Source of the DNA: Membranihabitans marinus | GTDB lineage: Bacteria > Bacteroidota > Bacteroidia > Chitinophagales > Saprospiraceae | Length of the DNA: 64,000 nt | Assembly: GCF_021729155.1 (NCBI RefSeq) | Contig: NZ_JAJQYA010000029.1 | Coordinates: forward strand, 1-64,000 | Reading direction: 5' to 3' | In this document: piece by piece, positions 18,441-27,650 of the stretch | Layout: each line of letters opens with the position of its first letter | How positions within the stretch are numbered: the stretch's first letter is position 1 | Notes under the pieces: generated by a model | The model's input: only the letters and a program-made list of their open reading frames with translations | Databases searched by the model: none | What the model was told of the DNA's origin: nothing | Position numbers and translations under genes: made by a program

Positions 18441-19481
18441 ATGAAAAAAGTAATCACATTTGGAGAAATCATGTTGCGATTGAGTCCTCCTGGATATTTG
18501 CGATTTTCTCAAGCATCTTCCTTCGATGTTGTATATGGTGGAGGTGAATCAAATGTAGCCGTTTCTCTTGCCAATTACGGAATACCAGTAGATTTTGTTA
18601 CCAGATTGCCCAAGAACGATATAGGAGAATGCGCTCTTATGGAATTGCGAAAAAGAGGTGTAAACACCGATAATATTATTTTCGGAGGAGATCGATTAGG
18701 CATCTACTTCCTAGAAACAGGAGCAGTAAGTAGAGGTAGTAAGGTGGTATACGATAGAGCTCACTCAGCAATCTCAGAAATCAAGCCCGGCATGATTAAT
18801 TGGGAAGAGGTTTTCGAAGGTGCTGGATGGTTTCATTGGACGGGAATTACTCCTGCTATCTCCCAGAGTGCTGCAGATGTATGTCTGGAAGCATTGAAAG
18901 TAGCAGATAAAATGGGCGTCACTATTTCTACAGACTTGAATTATCGAGCCAAACTATGGAAATACGGTGGGGATCGAGAAAAAATAATGACAGAACTTAC
19001 CTCCTACTGTGATATTATACTCGGAAACGAGGAAGATGCAGAAAAGCATTTTGGCATTCATCCCGAAGGCCTCGATGTGCACAAGGATGGACATAATGTC
19101 AAAGCGGAAGCCTTTTTATCAGTTTGCAAGCAAATGATGAAGAAATTTCCCAAAGCTAAAAAAGTTATCACTACACTTAGAGGATCTATTTCCGCTTCCC
19201 ATAACACATGGGCTGGTGTATTGTGGGACGGATCAAAAATGTACGAAACCCGTCAATACCAAATCACTCACATCGTAGATCGCGTGGGAGGAGGTGATTC
19301 TTTTATGGGAGGATTGATATACGGTTTGTTGCAGTACCCTGATGACGATCAAAATGCATTGGATTTTGCTGTGGCAGCATCCTGTCTAAAACATACCATT
19401 AAAGGCGATGCCAATTTGGTAACCGTAGACGAAGTTGAGAAACTTATGGGCGGAGATGCCAGTGGCCGAGTGAGCAGATAA
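18441..19481 (+). CDS. kdgK: 2-dehydro-3-deoxygluconate kinase
   Basis: PfkB/ribokinase-family sugar kinase that phosphorylates KDG to KDPG using ATP. The N-terminal FGEIMLRLSPP, the substrate-site GGGESNVAVSLANYG, and the C-terminal catalytic-Asp motif DRVGGGDSFMGGLIYG (variant of GAGD) are all visible. The 346 aa length is typical of the Bacteroidota form. It is followed after 45 bases by the KDPG aldolase gene, so the pair turns KDG into pyruvate and glyceraldehyde-3-phosphate, as needed for uronate or alginate catabolism or a branched Entner-Doudoroff route. Confidence 0.92.
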   Translation: MKKVITFGEIMLRLSPPGYLRFSQASSFDVVYGGGESNVAVSLANYGIPVDFVTRLPKNDIGECALMELRKRGVNTDNIIFGGDRLGIYFLETGAVSRGSKVVYDRAHSAISEIKPGMINWEEVFEGAGWFHWTGITPAISQSAADVCLEALKVADKMGVTISTDLNYRAKLWKYGGDREKIMTELTSYCDIILGNEEDAEKHFGIHPEGLDVHKDGHNVKAEAFLSVCKQMMKKFPKAKKVITTLRGSISASHNTWAGVLWDGSKMYETRQYQITHIVDRVGGGDSFMGGLIYGLLQYPDDDQNALDFAVAASCLKHTIKGDANLVTVDEVEKLMGGDASGRVSR

Positions 19482-19526
19482 GATTTTTGAAACTAAACGA
19501 TCATTTAATTTAGATAATTTAATACA

Positions 19527-20189
19527 ATGGCTAAATATTTAAGAAGTCAAGTTGTTCAACAAATCGAAGAACAACGTCTTATGCCCCTGTTTTATCACAG
19601 CGATGCCGAATTGGCAAAAGCGGCATTAAAAGCATGCTACGATGGTGGCGCTAGATTAATGGAATTTACCAATAGAGGTGATTTTGCTCACGAAGTATTC
19701 ACTGAACTCAATAAATACGCATTGGCAGAATTGCCTGGTATGATGTTGGGTATTGGTTCTATAAACGATGCCGCAACTGCTGGTTTATACATGCAATTGG
19801 GAGCACATTTTATAGTAGGTCCCTCCTACCGCGAAGACGTAGCAAGAATTTGTAATCGTCGTAAAGTACTATATGTGCCAGGATGTGGAAGTTTAACAGA
19901 AATTGGCAACGCAGAAGAAATGGGTTGTGAATTTGTGAAATTATTTCCAGGCAGTGTATACGGTCCCGGTTTTGTAAGCGCTATTAAAGGTCCTAATCCG
20001 TGGACTAAAATTATGCCAACTGGTGGAGTCAGTACAGAAGAATCCAATTTGAAAACATGGTTCTCTGCCGGCGTAAGTGCTGTGGGAATTGGTTCTAAAT
20101 TGTTGTCTAAAGATTTATTGAAATCTAAAGATTGGTCTGCTTTGCAACAAAAAGTGGCCGATACTTTAGCTCTTATAAAAACACTGTAA
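19527..20189 (+). CDS. eda: KDPG/KHG aldolase
   Basis: Class I aldolase cleaving KDPG to pyruvate and glyceraldehyde-3-phosphate. The Schiff-base Lys is Lys138 in EFVKLFPGS, and the proton-transfer Glu is Glu46 in MEFTNRGD, where many homologues have EVTLRT. The phosphate loop is KIMPTGGVS. The 220 aa length is normal. It is cotranscribed with kdgK; no edd or uronate isomerase genes are in the window, so the KDG source is elsewhere. Confidence 0.92.
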   Translation: MAKYLRSQVVQQIEEQRLMPLFYHSDAELAKAALKACYDGGARLMEFTNRGDFAHEVFTELNKYALAELPGMMLGIGSINDAATAGLYMQLGAHFIVGPSYREDVARICNRRKVLYVPGCGSLTEIGNAEEMGCEFVKLFPGSVYGPGFVSAIKGPNPWTKIMPTGGVSTEESNLKTWFSAGVSAVGIGSKLLSKDLLKSKDWSALQQKVADTLALIKTL

Positions 20190-20213
20190 TCAATAGATTA
20201 TAGCCTGTTACAA

Positions 20214-20282
20214 TAAAGCCTAAGTTGTCAAGGAGTTTACTTGGATTATTCCAGTATAATTGATACCTTAGGTTTTATTTTT
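20214..20282 (+). terminator. long-loop hairpin and T tract between eda and nnr
   Basis: AAAGCCTAAG (20215-20224) pairs with CTTAGGTTTT (20267-20276) with one G-U, across a 42-base loop, followed by a T-rich run that ends directly at the nnr ATG. It may be the eda terminator, or an attenuator-like leader. The long loop keeps confidence moderate. Confidence 0.45.
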
Positions 20283-20283
20283 T

Positions 20284-21801
20284 ATGAAAATACTGGACCA
20301 ACAACAAATACGCAATCTCGATCAAAAGACCATACAGTCTCAGGGACTTTCTGGTATAGAGTTAATGGAACGCGCAGTTGCAGCATTAATGCTGAGGATT
20401 GATGACGAATATATCTTTACGGATAAAATAGTTCACGTATTTGCTGGATCTGGAAATAATGGAGGTGATGGTATAGGTATCGCAGCTCATTTGGCAGAAC
20501 AAGGGATAGAGGTCAGATTGTATTATTGCAATTACAGTGCAGTATCTTCAGAGAATCTCGCTATGCGGAATACCCTACCCCAATATAAATACTTACAGAG
20601 TAGCGAAATTGCAGATATCCATTCCTTTCCCGATATAAATAAAAAAGACATAGTCATAGATGCCATCATGGGCAATGGTATCAATCGCACTGTCGGTGGA
20701 ATATGGCAGTCTCTGATTGAACATATTAATAAGTCTCAAGCCTATATTATAAGTGTTGACATTCCCTCTGGTTTACACCCAGATCGCTACCTAGGAGGAT
20801 TATCCATTCATGCGGATCGCACCCTAGCCATTGGTTGTCCTCGAAAGTCATTTTTTTTCCTCGAAAATCAAGAAGTATTAGGCGATTGGTCTATTGTAGA
20901 TATTGGTTGGGATAAGGAATCCTTGGATTCTATAGAATGTAACGATACCTATTTACTTCCATCATTTTTGAAATCTATCCAAATTAGTCCTAGGAAAAAA
21001 TTTGCTCATAAAGGAAATTTTGGTCATGCATTGTTGATCAATGGTTCCTATGGAAAGATGGGTGCAGCTATTTTGGCCGCCAGATCTTGTTTGCGAAGCG
21101 GTGTGGGATTATTGACCTGTCATGTGCCGAGGATAGGTTATCCGATTATGCAAACCTCTGTGCCAGAAGCAATGGTATCCATCGACCAACACGAATTTTA
21201 TTTTCACTCTTGTATAGATACCTCTCCTTATTCTGCCATAGGTGTGGGGTCGGGAATAGATCATCGATCCGGTGTCAAAGAAGCCCTCTCCTATTTGTTG
21301 AAGAATTGTAAGAAACCAATGGTATTAGATGCAGATGCTCTAAATATTATCGCTGGTGAGAAAAATTGGTTGTCGATATTGCCTCCTCAGAGTATTTTGA
21401 CTCCCCATCCTGGAGAATTTAGACGATTGTTTGGCGATTGGCAAAACGATGAAGAAAAATTACAGAAACAGCTGGATCTATCGGTTAAATATCAATTGTA
21501 TATCGTCCTTAAGGGAGCTCATACCAGTATTTCTAGCCCTGAAGGAGAACTTTTTTTCAATTCAACAGGGAATCCTGGAATGGCTACAGCTGGAAGTGGT
21601 GATACACTTACAGGGATACTTACAGCTATGTTGGCTCGAGGATTGACTCCGCTTCATGCCTGTTTGTTGGGGGTGTATGTCCACGGACTGGCAGGAGATC
21701 TTGCAAAACAAGACTGGGGAGAAACCTCGTTAATAAGTTCGGATATTATCGAACATCTCGGTAAAGCCTACCAAATCATAGAAAGAGATACACAGGAATA
21801 G
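20284..21801 (+). CDS. nnr: bifunctional NAD(P)HX epimerase / ADP-dependent NAD(P)HX dehydratase
   Basis: Repairs hydrated NAD(P)H: the N-terminal YjeF_N domain (about residues 1-215) epimerises the R to the S form, with the motif AGSGNNGGDGIGIA. The C-terminal ribokinase-like domain (about 225-505) dehydrates the S form with ADP. The latter shows LTPHPGEFRRLFG and GMATAGSGDTLTGIL, with the Asp of GSGD. The fusion and the 505 aa length are standard. The ATG follows a T-rich tract with no Shine-Dalgarno. Its 3' flank leads into a heptamer repeat array. Confidence 0.93.
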   Translation: MKILDQQQIRNLDQKTIQSQGLSGIELMERAVAALMLRIDDEYIFTDKIVHVFAGSGNNGGDGIGIAAHLAEQGIEVRLYYCNYSAVSSENLAMRNTLPQYKYLQSSEIADIHSFPDINKKDIVIDAIMGNGINRTVGGIWQSLIEHINKSQAYIISVDIPSGLHPDRYLGGLSIHADRTLAIGCPRKSFFFLENQEVLGDWSIVDIGWDKESLDSIECNDTYLLPSFLKSIQISPRKKFAHKGNFGHALLINGSYGKMGAAILAARSCLRSGVGLLTCHVPRIGYPIMQTSVPEAMVSIDQHEFYFHSCIDTSPYSAIGVGSGIDHRSGVKEALSYLLKNCKKPMVLDADALNIIAGEKNWLSILPPQSILTPHPGEFRRLFGDWQNDEEKLQKQLDLSVKYQLYIVLKGAHTSISSPEGELFFNSTGNPGMATAGSGDTLTGILTAMLARGLTPLHACLLGVYVHGLAGDLAKQDWGETSLISSDIIEHLGKAYQIIERDTQE

Positions 21802-21872
21802 CGGGGCTATGTCCACGGTATAGGATGTTTTTTGTCACAATGTTTAGAGTATTCACCACAAGAGACATAATT

Positions 21873-22026
21873 TTAATGGTTAATGGTTAATGGTTAATGG
21901 TTAATGGTTAATGGTCAATGGTTAATGGTTAATGGTTGATTATCAATGGTTAATTATTAATGGTCAATGGTTGATTATCAATGGTTAATGGTTAATGGTT
22001 AATGATTAATGGTTGATTATCAATGG
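21873..22026. repeat. heptanucleotide tandem array, 22 units
   Basis: 154 bases made of exactly 22 units of 7 in unbroken register. Twelve are TTAATGG, five TCAATGG, three TTGATTA, one TTAATTA and one TTAATGA. The TTGATTA unit is always followed by TCAATGG, making an 11-base palindrome (TTGAT-T-ATCAA). The array ends two bases before the stop codon of the leftward phosphoesterase gene. No spacers are present, so it is not a CRISPR array. Confidence 0.95.
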
Positions 22027-22028
22027 GA

Positions 22029-22535
22029 TTATTGTTCAATAGCTCCGCGTTTGCCCAGTTCAATGGCATTCATAGTATGAATCTTTCCATCGTCAATATG
22101 GAATGTAATTAATGTCCTCACATAATGGAATCCATGATGTCCACAAGCACCGGGATTGATATATAAGAGTTGATATCGCTTGTCGTATTGTACCTTGAGT
22201 ATATGTGAGTGACCACATATTAATGCATCGAATTTTTGTTCCGCCAATATCTCTCGTGTACCTACATTGTACCGTTCAATTCGCCCTGCAATATGACGAA
22301 TGAGAAAAGTCATACCGTGACGTTTTAAAATTTGATTTTCTGGAAATTCAGACCTAGTGATATGGTTGTCAATATTCCCATATACAGCCACAACTGGAGC
22401 CAAGGTGGTTAATCGATCTATAATAGAAATATCACCTATATCTCCCGCATGCCAGATTTCATCTACATCTTGTAAATGTGATTTTATTTGATCATCTAAA
22501 TAACCGTGATTGTCTGAGAGCAATCCAATTTTCAT
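22029..22535 (-). CDS. YfcE/MJ0936-type metallophosphoesterase
   Basis: A 168-residue calcineurin-like phosphoesterase with two-metal motifs in order: SDNHG (DxH), HAGDIGD, YGNID (GNxD), IRH and CGHSHI. Small proteins of this family are manganese- or nickel-dependent phosphodiesterases of unclear physiological substrate. There is no signal peptide, so it is cytoplasmic. It lies 30 bases downstream of the DUF502 gene on the same strand. The heptamer array starts right after its stop codon and would form its 3' untranslated region. Confidence 0.88.
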   Translation of the reverse strand: MKIGLLSDNHGYLDDQIKSHLQDVDEIWHAGDIGDISIIDRLTTLAPVVAVYGNIDNHITRSEFPENQILKRHGMTFLIRHIAGRIERYNVGTREILAEQKFDALICGHSHILKVQYDKRYQLLYINPGACGHHGFHYVRTLITFHIDDGKIHTMNAIELGKRGAIEQ

Positions 22536-22565
22536 ATATTATTCTTCTTTTGAAAGAACAAAATA

Positions 22566-23249
22566 TTAATTTTTTTGTGGTTCATTTATAGATGTCTCAA
22601 AACTTGGCTTATTGATGTCGGTATTGTCCGGAATATCGGAAGGGAAATGTTTGCTGAGGATATTAGCCGAACCTGTACCCACACCAATTATCGATCTCAT
22701 GGCTTCCTCTGCCTTTACATCGACCACTTTGATCTGAGATCTTTTAACGTGGTATATAAAACCACTGGTCGGATTGGGCCCAGTAGGTACAAAAACAGTG
22801 CAATACTCTCCCGTGGTTTCATCGGTTAGAAAACCCGTAGTTAGAGTGTCAGTGCCGTAAAGGTCAATGAGGACAACCTTGAATAAATTCATATTGGAAT
22901 TGCCCATTAACTGCTGAACGGCTTCTTTAATCATTCCGTAATACGGTAGTTTTTTAAGCAACCTATTTTCCATGGTCTCTATCATCCGCTTCCCTTTTGC
23001 TGTACTGACAAAAAGTCCAATTAAAAAACAGAATAAGACAAGGAAAACAAAGGCAAATAAATCAACTAATAAGGGATATTTAAATACTTCATGTGCATCT
23101 GAAAGTCCCAACAATGGTTTTACAACGCCAGATACGGTATAAAAAACAAATGTGACGACAAGATAAAGAATCGCTGCTGGTAATATCACCACAAGTCCAC
23201 CAATGATGGTGGTTTTAATAAAGTTTCTTGTCCCGTTATCTAATTTCAT
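22566..23249 (-). CDS. DUF502 family membrane protein
   Basis: A 227-residue protein with two transmembrane segments (about residues 13-37 and 60-84), followed by a soluble beta-rich domain. The family hallmarks are present: the LLKKLPYYGMIKEAVQQL segment, then GFLTDE and VFVPTGPNPTSGFIYHV with the PTxPNPTSG motif. The function of DUF502 is unknown; plant relatives (COV/LCV) are membrane proteins. Here it is cotranscribed with the metallophosphoesterase and divergent from the dehydratase operon. Confidence 0.88.
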   Translation of the reverse strand: MKLDNGTRNFIKTTIIGGLVVILPAAILYLVVTFVFYTVSGVVKPLLGLSDAHEVFKYPLLVDLFAFVFLVLFCFLIGLFVSTAKGKRMIETMENRLLKKLPYYGMIKEAVQQLMGNSNMNLFKVVLIDLYGTDTLTTGFLTDETTGEYCTVFVPTGPNPTSGFIYHVKRSQIKVVDVKAEEAMRSIIGVGTGSANILSKHFPSDIPDNTDINKPSFETSINEPQKN

Positions 23250-23332
23250 TAAATTTGTCTTTTAAGGATGTTTATAAAAATTTGTCTAAAAAAATTAAAA
23301 CTACTGTGCATCAGAATTTACACTAAAGCCCA

Positions 23333-24298
23333 ATGAAGATGGATACCATTAAAGTGAAAGAATCAATACAGCACGCAGCAGAGTCTATTCAGAGTGATGT
23401 GGTAAATACCCCAATACTCCAATCCCAATATATAAACGATAAATATAGCGTAAAGGTTATATTCAAATGCGAAAATTTTCAAAGAACAGGGTCATTTAAA
23501 TTTAGAGGCGCACTTTATGGTATAAAACAGAGTATAAAGGAAGATAAAGATTGTCAATTTTGCGGCCACTCTTCTGGCAATTTTGCCCAAGCTCTTGCCA
23601 TGGCTGCAAAAATTAATCAGAAAAAGGCCACCGTATTTATGCCCCAAAATGCCCCTCAAACTAAGGTCGATGGTGTTCGTTATGCGGGCGGGGAAATTGT
23701 ATTTACTGGAAATACCATCGTCGACAGAGAAAATGCAATTAATGAATTTCTAACCACTCACAAAAACTACAAAGGCTTACACCCTTCCAATGATTATAGT
23801 ATGATTATTGGCAATGCCACGATTACTCTTGAAATGTTGTCTGAAAACAGTGATTTAGATATGGTCATCGTTCCGGTGGGTGGCGGTGGAATATTGGCAG
23901 GTACAGCATTGGCTGCTCATCATTTTGCTCCTCATATTAAAGTTTATGGAGCCGAACCCAGTGGAGCTGCAGATGCCGTGGCTTCCTTAGCCACTGGTCT
24001 CATTCAGCCTTCGATTCAACCTCAAACCATAGCAGATGGATTGAGAACTCAGTTGGGTGATGTAAATTTTCCAATAATCCAACGTCATGTCACTGATATA
24101 TTGACTGTGGATGACGATGAAACCATAATGGCAATGAAGGATGTGTACCAATATTTAAAAATAGTGATCGAACCATCCTCTGCCCTCCCCCTAGCTCTAA
24201 TTAAAAAATATCCAAAGGTCTTTGCCAACAAGAGAATTGGTATTATTATTACTGGTGGTAACCTAGATTTAATTAACTTGGCAGAAATATTTAAATAA
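23333..24298 (+). CDS. threonine/serine dehydratase or serine racemase-like PLP enzyme
   Basis: Fold-type II PLP enzyme of 321 residues, the length of catabolic threonine dehydratase or serine racemase (no C-terminal ACT domain, so not the biosynthetic IlvA). Lys56 in TGSFKFRGA binds PLP; the phosphate loop is VGGGGILAG and the C-terminal IITGGNLDL holds the pyridine-N site. The second Met (residue 3) is an alternative start. It is the first gene of an operon with panB, mltG and tilS. Threonine dehydration would supply 2-oxobutanoate; deamination versus racemisation cannot be told from sequence. Confidence 0.85.
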   Translation: MKMDTIKVKESIQHAAESIQSDVVNTPILQSQYINDKYSVKVIFKCENFQRTGSFKFRGALYGIKQSIKEDKDCQFCGHSSGNFAQALAMAAKINQKKATVFMPQNAPQTKVDGVRYAGGEIVFTGNTIVDRENAINEFLTTHKNYKGLHPSNDYSMIIGNATITLEMLSENSDLDMVIVPVGGGGILAGTALAAHHFAPHIKVYGAEPSGAADAVASLATGLIQPSIQPQTIADGLRTQLGDVNFPIIQRHVTDILTVDDDETIMAMKDVYQYLKIVIEPSSALPLALIKKYPKVFANKRIGIIITGGNLDLINLAEIFK

Positions 24299-24304
24299 TT
24301 ATAT

Positions 24305-25120
24305 ATGTCGATATCCAAAGAAGTAAAACGTGTTACAGTACATACACTTCGCCAGATGAAAGAGGCCGGTGAAAAAATCGCTATGCTTACGGCTTACGAT
24401 TATTCAATGGCACGCATTCTCGATGAGGCCGGTATAGAAGTATTGTTGGTAGGCGATTCCGCTTCCAATGTTATGGCTGGACATGAAACTACTCTTCCCA
24501 TTACCCTCGATGAAATGATATATCACGCCAGCAGTGTTGTCAGAGCGATTAACAAAGCCCTAGTAGTAGTAGATTTACCTTTTGGTACCTATCAAGGGAA
24601 CTCTAAAAATGCATTGGATTCAGCCATTCGTATTATGAAGGAGTCGGGCGCTCATGGTGTGAAGTTGGAAGGAGGACTAGAAATAAAGGAAAGTATTATT
24701 CGGATATTATCGGCTGGAGTACCCGTTATGGGACATTTGGGCCTAACCCCTCAGTCTATTTATAAATTTGGAACTTATACCGTCCGTGCAAAAGAAGAGA
24801 TGGAAGCAGAAAGACTGCTCAGTGATGCCATTCTATTGGAAGAATTGGGTTGTTTTAGTATTGTTTTGGAAAAAATACCCGCTCCTTTGGCCGCAAAAGT
24901 CGCCCAAACGGTAAGCATTCCTATCATTGGTATTGGCGCTGGCGATCAAGTAGACGGACAGGTTTTGGTAACCCATGATATGTTGGGCATAACTAAGGAT
25001 TTTAAACCGAGATTTCTCAGAAGATATCGCGATTTATACGAAGATATTTACAATGCTTCAAAAGAGTATTTAAGAGACGTAAAAAGCAAGGATTTTCCCA
25101 ATCAAAGTGAGCAGTACTAA
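24305..25120 (+). CDS. panB: 3-methyl-2-oxobutanoate hydroxymethyltransferase
   Basis: First step of pantothenate synthesis: transfers a hydroxymethyl group from methylene-THF to 2-oxoisovalerate. Visible motifs are [29 protein letters not shown] (metal Asp), [18 protein letters not shown] and [15 protein letters not shown]. The 271 aa length is standard. It starts 6 bases after the dehydratase stop, and its TAA stop overlaps the mltG ATG (TAATG). Expression therefore appears coupled through the operon. Confidence 0.95.
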   Translation: MSISKEVKRVTVHTLRQMKEAGEKIAMLTAYDYSMARILDEAGIEVLLVGDSASNVMAGHETTLPITLDEMIYHASSVVRAINKALVVVDLPFGTYQGNSKNALDSAIRIMKESGAHGVKLEGGLEIKESIIRILSAGVPVMGHLGLTPQSIYKFGTYTVRAKEEMEAERLLSDAILLEELGCFSIVLEKIPAPLAAKVAQTVSIPIIGIGAGDQVDGQVLVTHDMLGITKDFKPRFLRRYRDLYEDIYNASKEYLRDVKSKDFPNQSEQY

Positions 25121-26154
25121 TGAATAAGAAATGGGCCATTATTCTTTCATTTTTCTTAATAGCAAGTTGTGTTACTGCCTATATAGGCTATCAATATTAT
25201 AGTGCATTATTCCACGACAACGTCGACGTCGGTGATCGTACCAACATTGTCTACGTCTATCCCAGTTCCAGCGTCGATTCCCTAATCACTGAATTGGAAC
25301 CATACTTTGTACATCGAGGAAGTTTTAATAAAGCTCGACGTGTGTTGTCATTTGAAACTTCGGATCTAAAAGTGGGGCGATACGACATAAAAACTGTGAA
25401 ATCCAATCGCGACCTCATCAATTTGTTTAAAGGAGGGAGACAGAGTCCAGTTAAAGTCGTTATTTATAACGAAAATACCGTATCCGATGTAGTAGGCAAA
25501 ATCAGTAAATACCTGTATATCGATTCTGTATCTTTAGAGTCATATGTTATGCAATCTGAAGCATTGGCTGAGGCTGGATTTTCCGGTCCAAATCTTTTGG
25601 CCCTCTTTATACCCAATACCTATGAAATGTACTGGTCTATATCTGGTGAATCTTTGGTCAATCGATTGTTGCGAGAAAACAAGGTGTTTTGGGAACGAAA
25701 AAATAGATTGACCAAGGCGAAGGAAGTAGGACTAAGTCCATTCGAAGTCTACACCCTAGCCTCTATCGTTGATCGCGAAACATTAGCCAGCAGGGAAAAA
25801 CCCATCGTGGCTCGATTGTATTTAAATCGATTAAAAAAAGGTATGTTGCTACAAGCCGACCCCACAGTGGTGTTCGCCAACCAATTATTTGAAACCAGAC
25901 GAGTTTTGTATAAGCATTTAAAGACAGATTCCCCATACAACACCTATGTCTATCCAGGTTTGCCTCCTGGTCCTATAGGTATATCTTCTATCTCGGGAAT
26001 AGATGCCGTCTTAAATCCTGTAGATCACAATTATCTATATATGTGTTCGAAACCAGACAACAGTGGATTACATAATTTTGCCAGTAATCTCAGTCAGCAC
26101 AATAGAAATGCCAATGCATATAGACGATGGCTCGATGCAAAAGGAATTAGATAA
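25120..26154 (+). CDS. mltG: endolytic murein transglycosylase
   Basis: YceG-family lytic transglycosylase that cuts nascent glycan strands at the inner membrane and sets strand length. An N-terminal membrane segment (residues 5-25) is followed by a LysM-like region and the catalytic domain, with LASIVDRETLASREKPIVARLYLNRL, LQADPTVVFA and YNTYVYPGLPPGPI. The first acidic residue of the usual E-x-E pair is Asp here; the following Glu is kept. The 344 aa length is normal. It starts inside the panB stop (TAATG), and its own stop overlaps tilS in the same manner. Confidence 0.93.
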   Translation: MNKKWAIILSFFLIASCVTAYIGYQYYSALFHDNVDVGDRTNIVYVYPSSSVDSLITELEPYFVHRGSFNKARRVLSFETSDLKVGRYDIKTVKSNRDLINLFKGGRQSPVKVVIYNENTVSDVVGKISKYLYIDSVSLESYVMQSEALAEAGFSGPNLLALFIPNTYEMYWSISGESLVNRLLRENKVFWERKNRLTKAKEVGLSPFEVYTLASIVDRETLASREKPIVARLYLNRLKKGMLLQADPTVVFANQLFETRRVLYKHLKTDSPYNTYVYPGLPPGPIGISSISGIDAVLNPVDHNYLYMCSKPDNSGLHNFASNLSQHNRNANAYRRWLDAKGIR

Positions 26155-27650
26155 TGTTATTGCTCGACAAATTAAAAGCGGATCTATCATCCATAGAAGA
26201 CAAATACAATCTGTCTTTTAAGGACAAATCTTTTTTGTTGGCCGTGAGTGGAGGAATTGATTCCATGTGTATGTTGGATCTCTTTCGTCAATTAAATCTT
26301 GGAATAGCAGTAGCTCATTGCAATTTTAGATTGAGAGGAAATGATTCCGATTTAGATGAGGAGGTCGTGAAAAATTATTGCGAAGTTCACAATATTACCT
26401 TCCATGTTACCTCTTTTGAAACAGAAGCCTATGCATCTAGTCAAAGAATAAGTATTCAAGAAGCAGCTCGAGAATTGAGATATGGTTTTTTCGATAGGTT
26501 AAAGAGAGATCACCACTATGATTATTTATGTACAGCACATCATGGGGATGACAATATTGAGACTTTCTTTATGCATGTGTTTCGAGGTTCTGGTCTCAAG
26601 GGACTTACGGCAATTCCCACCTTGCGTTCGGAGTATATATTACGCCCCATGTTGCAGCGGACGAGAAAAGAAATAGCCCAATACGTGGATCGTCATCAGA
26701 TTCCTTATCGGGAAGATAGTTCTAACATTCAGACTAAATATTTGAGAAACAAAATTCGTCATTTGTTGTCACCATTGATTAGGTCGTGGAGTGAAAAATA
26801 TTACAACAACACTTTAAGTAGTATATCGTATTTAATTGAATATCAGAACTATATATACGTTAAATTAAATAAGTTTATCGAGAGTTATATCAAAGGTTTT
26901 TGGAATGGAATAGAGGTTATATCCCACGAAGACATAGATAAACAGCCTGAAGATTACTTTCTATTTAAATTGTATTTATTGAATTTGGGATTTAGTCCTT
27001 CCCAATATGAGGATATAATGGCGGCTAAGAAAATGGGTTCAAATTCCTTTGAAATTTCATCGGATCAAAGAACCATATACATCGATAGAGGAAAATGGTA
27101 TTGTATTCCAACTTCAGTGAACGAAGAATTGAAGGTTAAACAATCTGTGGAGTTATCAGGGCTGGGTAAACATCGATTGCCATGGGGTGATGAGTTGGAG
27201 ATCTCCGATGATTATCCCATAATTGATCATGATGGTTTTGTTGTAGCCATCCCTAAATCCGAGGTCGTGTGGCCGATGGTTTTGAGGAGTTGGTTGCCCG
27301 GTGATAGGATTGAATTTAAAGAAGGTAAGACGTTTTCTAAAAAAATTAAAAAATATTTTGCCGATGAAAAAATTCCTCTGTTTCTTAAAAATCGCATTTG
27401 GTTATTGGATCATAATGGTAGAATAGAATCTATTTTGGGGCTGAGGTCCAGTTCTTCTATATGGCAAAAAATAGAGGTGTTAACCGAAGGAAAATCCAAA
27501 ACAGAAGTTGATAACGATGCTCTCCAACCAAACTATAAAAGCGGATATCAAACCTCCCTCAATAGTCGTGACTTTATTTATTTAATTTACTCCCCCTCTT
27601 TTTGGTATGAGTTTTATCGTCCAAATTTTCCCCGAAAAGAGTTTCCTTAG
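26154..27650 (+). CDS. tilS: tRNA(Ile)-lysidine synthetase
   Basis: Modifies C34 of the CAU-anticodon tRNA(Ile) to lysidine, using ATP and lysine. The PP-loop is AVSGGIDSMCML; also seen are HCNFRLRG, TAHHGDDNIETFFM and RNKIRHLLSPL. A C-terminal TilS domain reaches ILGLRSSSSIWQKIEV. After this point some 50 extra residues of low family character follow, and the last 77 bases overlap the opposite-strand gene. At 498 aa the protein is longer than usual (about 430-450), which suggests that an ancestral stop codon was lost. It starts by TAATG overlap with mltG. Confidence 0.92.
   Translation: MLLLDKLKADLSSIEDKYNLSFKDKSFLLAVSGGIDSMCMLDLFRQLNLGIAVAHCNFRLRGNDSDLDEEVVKNYCEVHNITFHVTSFETEAYASSQRISIQEAARELRYGFFDRLKRDHHYDYLCTAHHGDDNIETFFMHVFRGSGLKGLTAIPTLRSEYILRPMLQRTRKEIAQYVDRHQIPYREDSSNIQTKYLRNKIRHLLSPLIRSWSEKYYNNTLSSISYLIEYQNYIYVKLNKFIESYIKGFWNGIEVISHEDIDKQPEDYFLFKLYLLNLGFSPSQYEDIMAAKKMGSNSFEISSDQRTIYIDRGKWYCIPTSVNEELKVKQSVELSGLGKHRLPWGDELEISDDYPIIDHDGFVVAIPKSEVVWPMVLRSWLPGDRIEFKEGKTFSKKIKKYFADEKIPLFLKNRIWLLDHNGRIESILGLRSSSSIWQKIEVLTEGKSKTEVDNDALQPNYKSGYQTSLNSRDFIYLIYSPSFWYEFYRPNFPRKEFP

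Noticed and set aside
21873-22026. Heptamer array as a CRISPR
   Set aside because: Units are 7 bases with no spacers and there are no cas genes.
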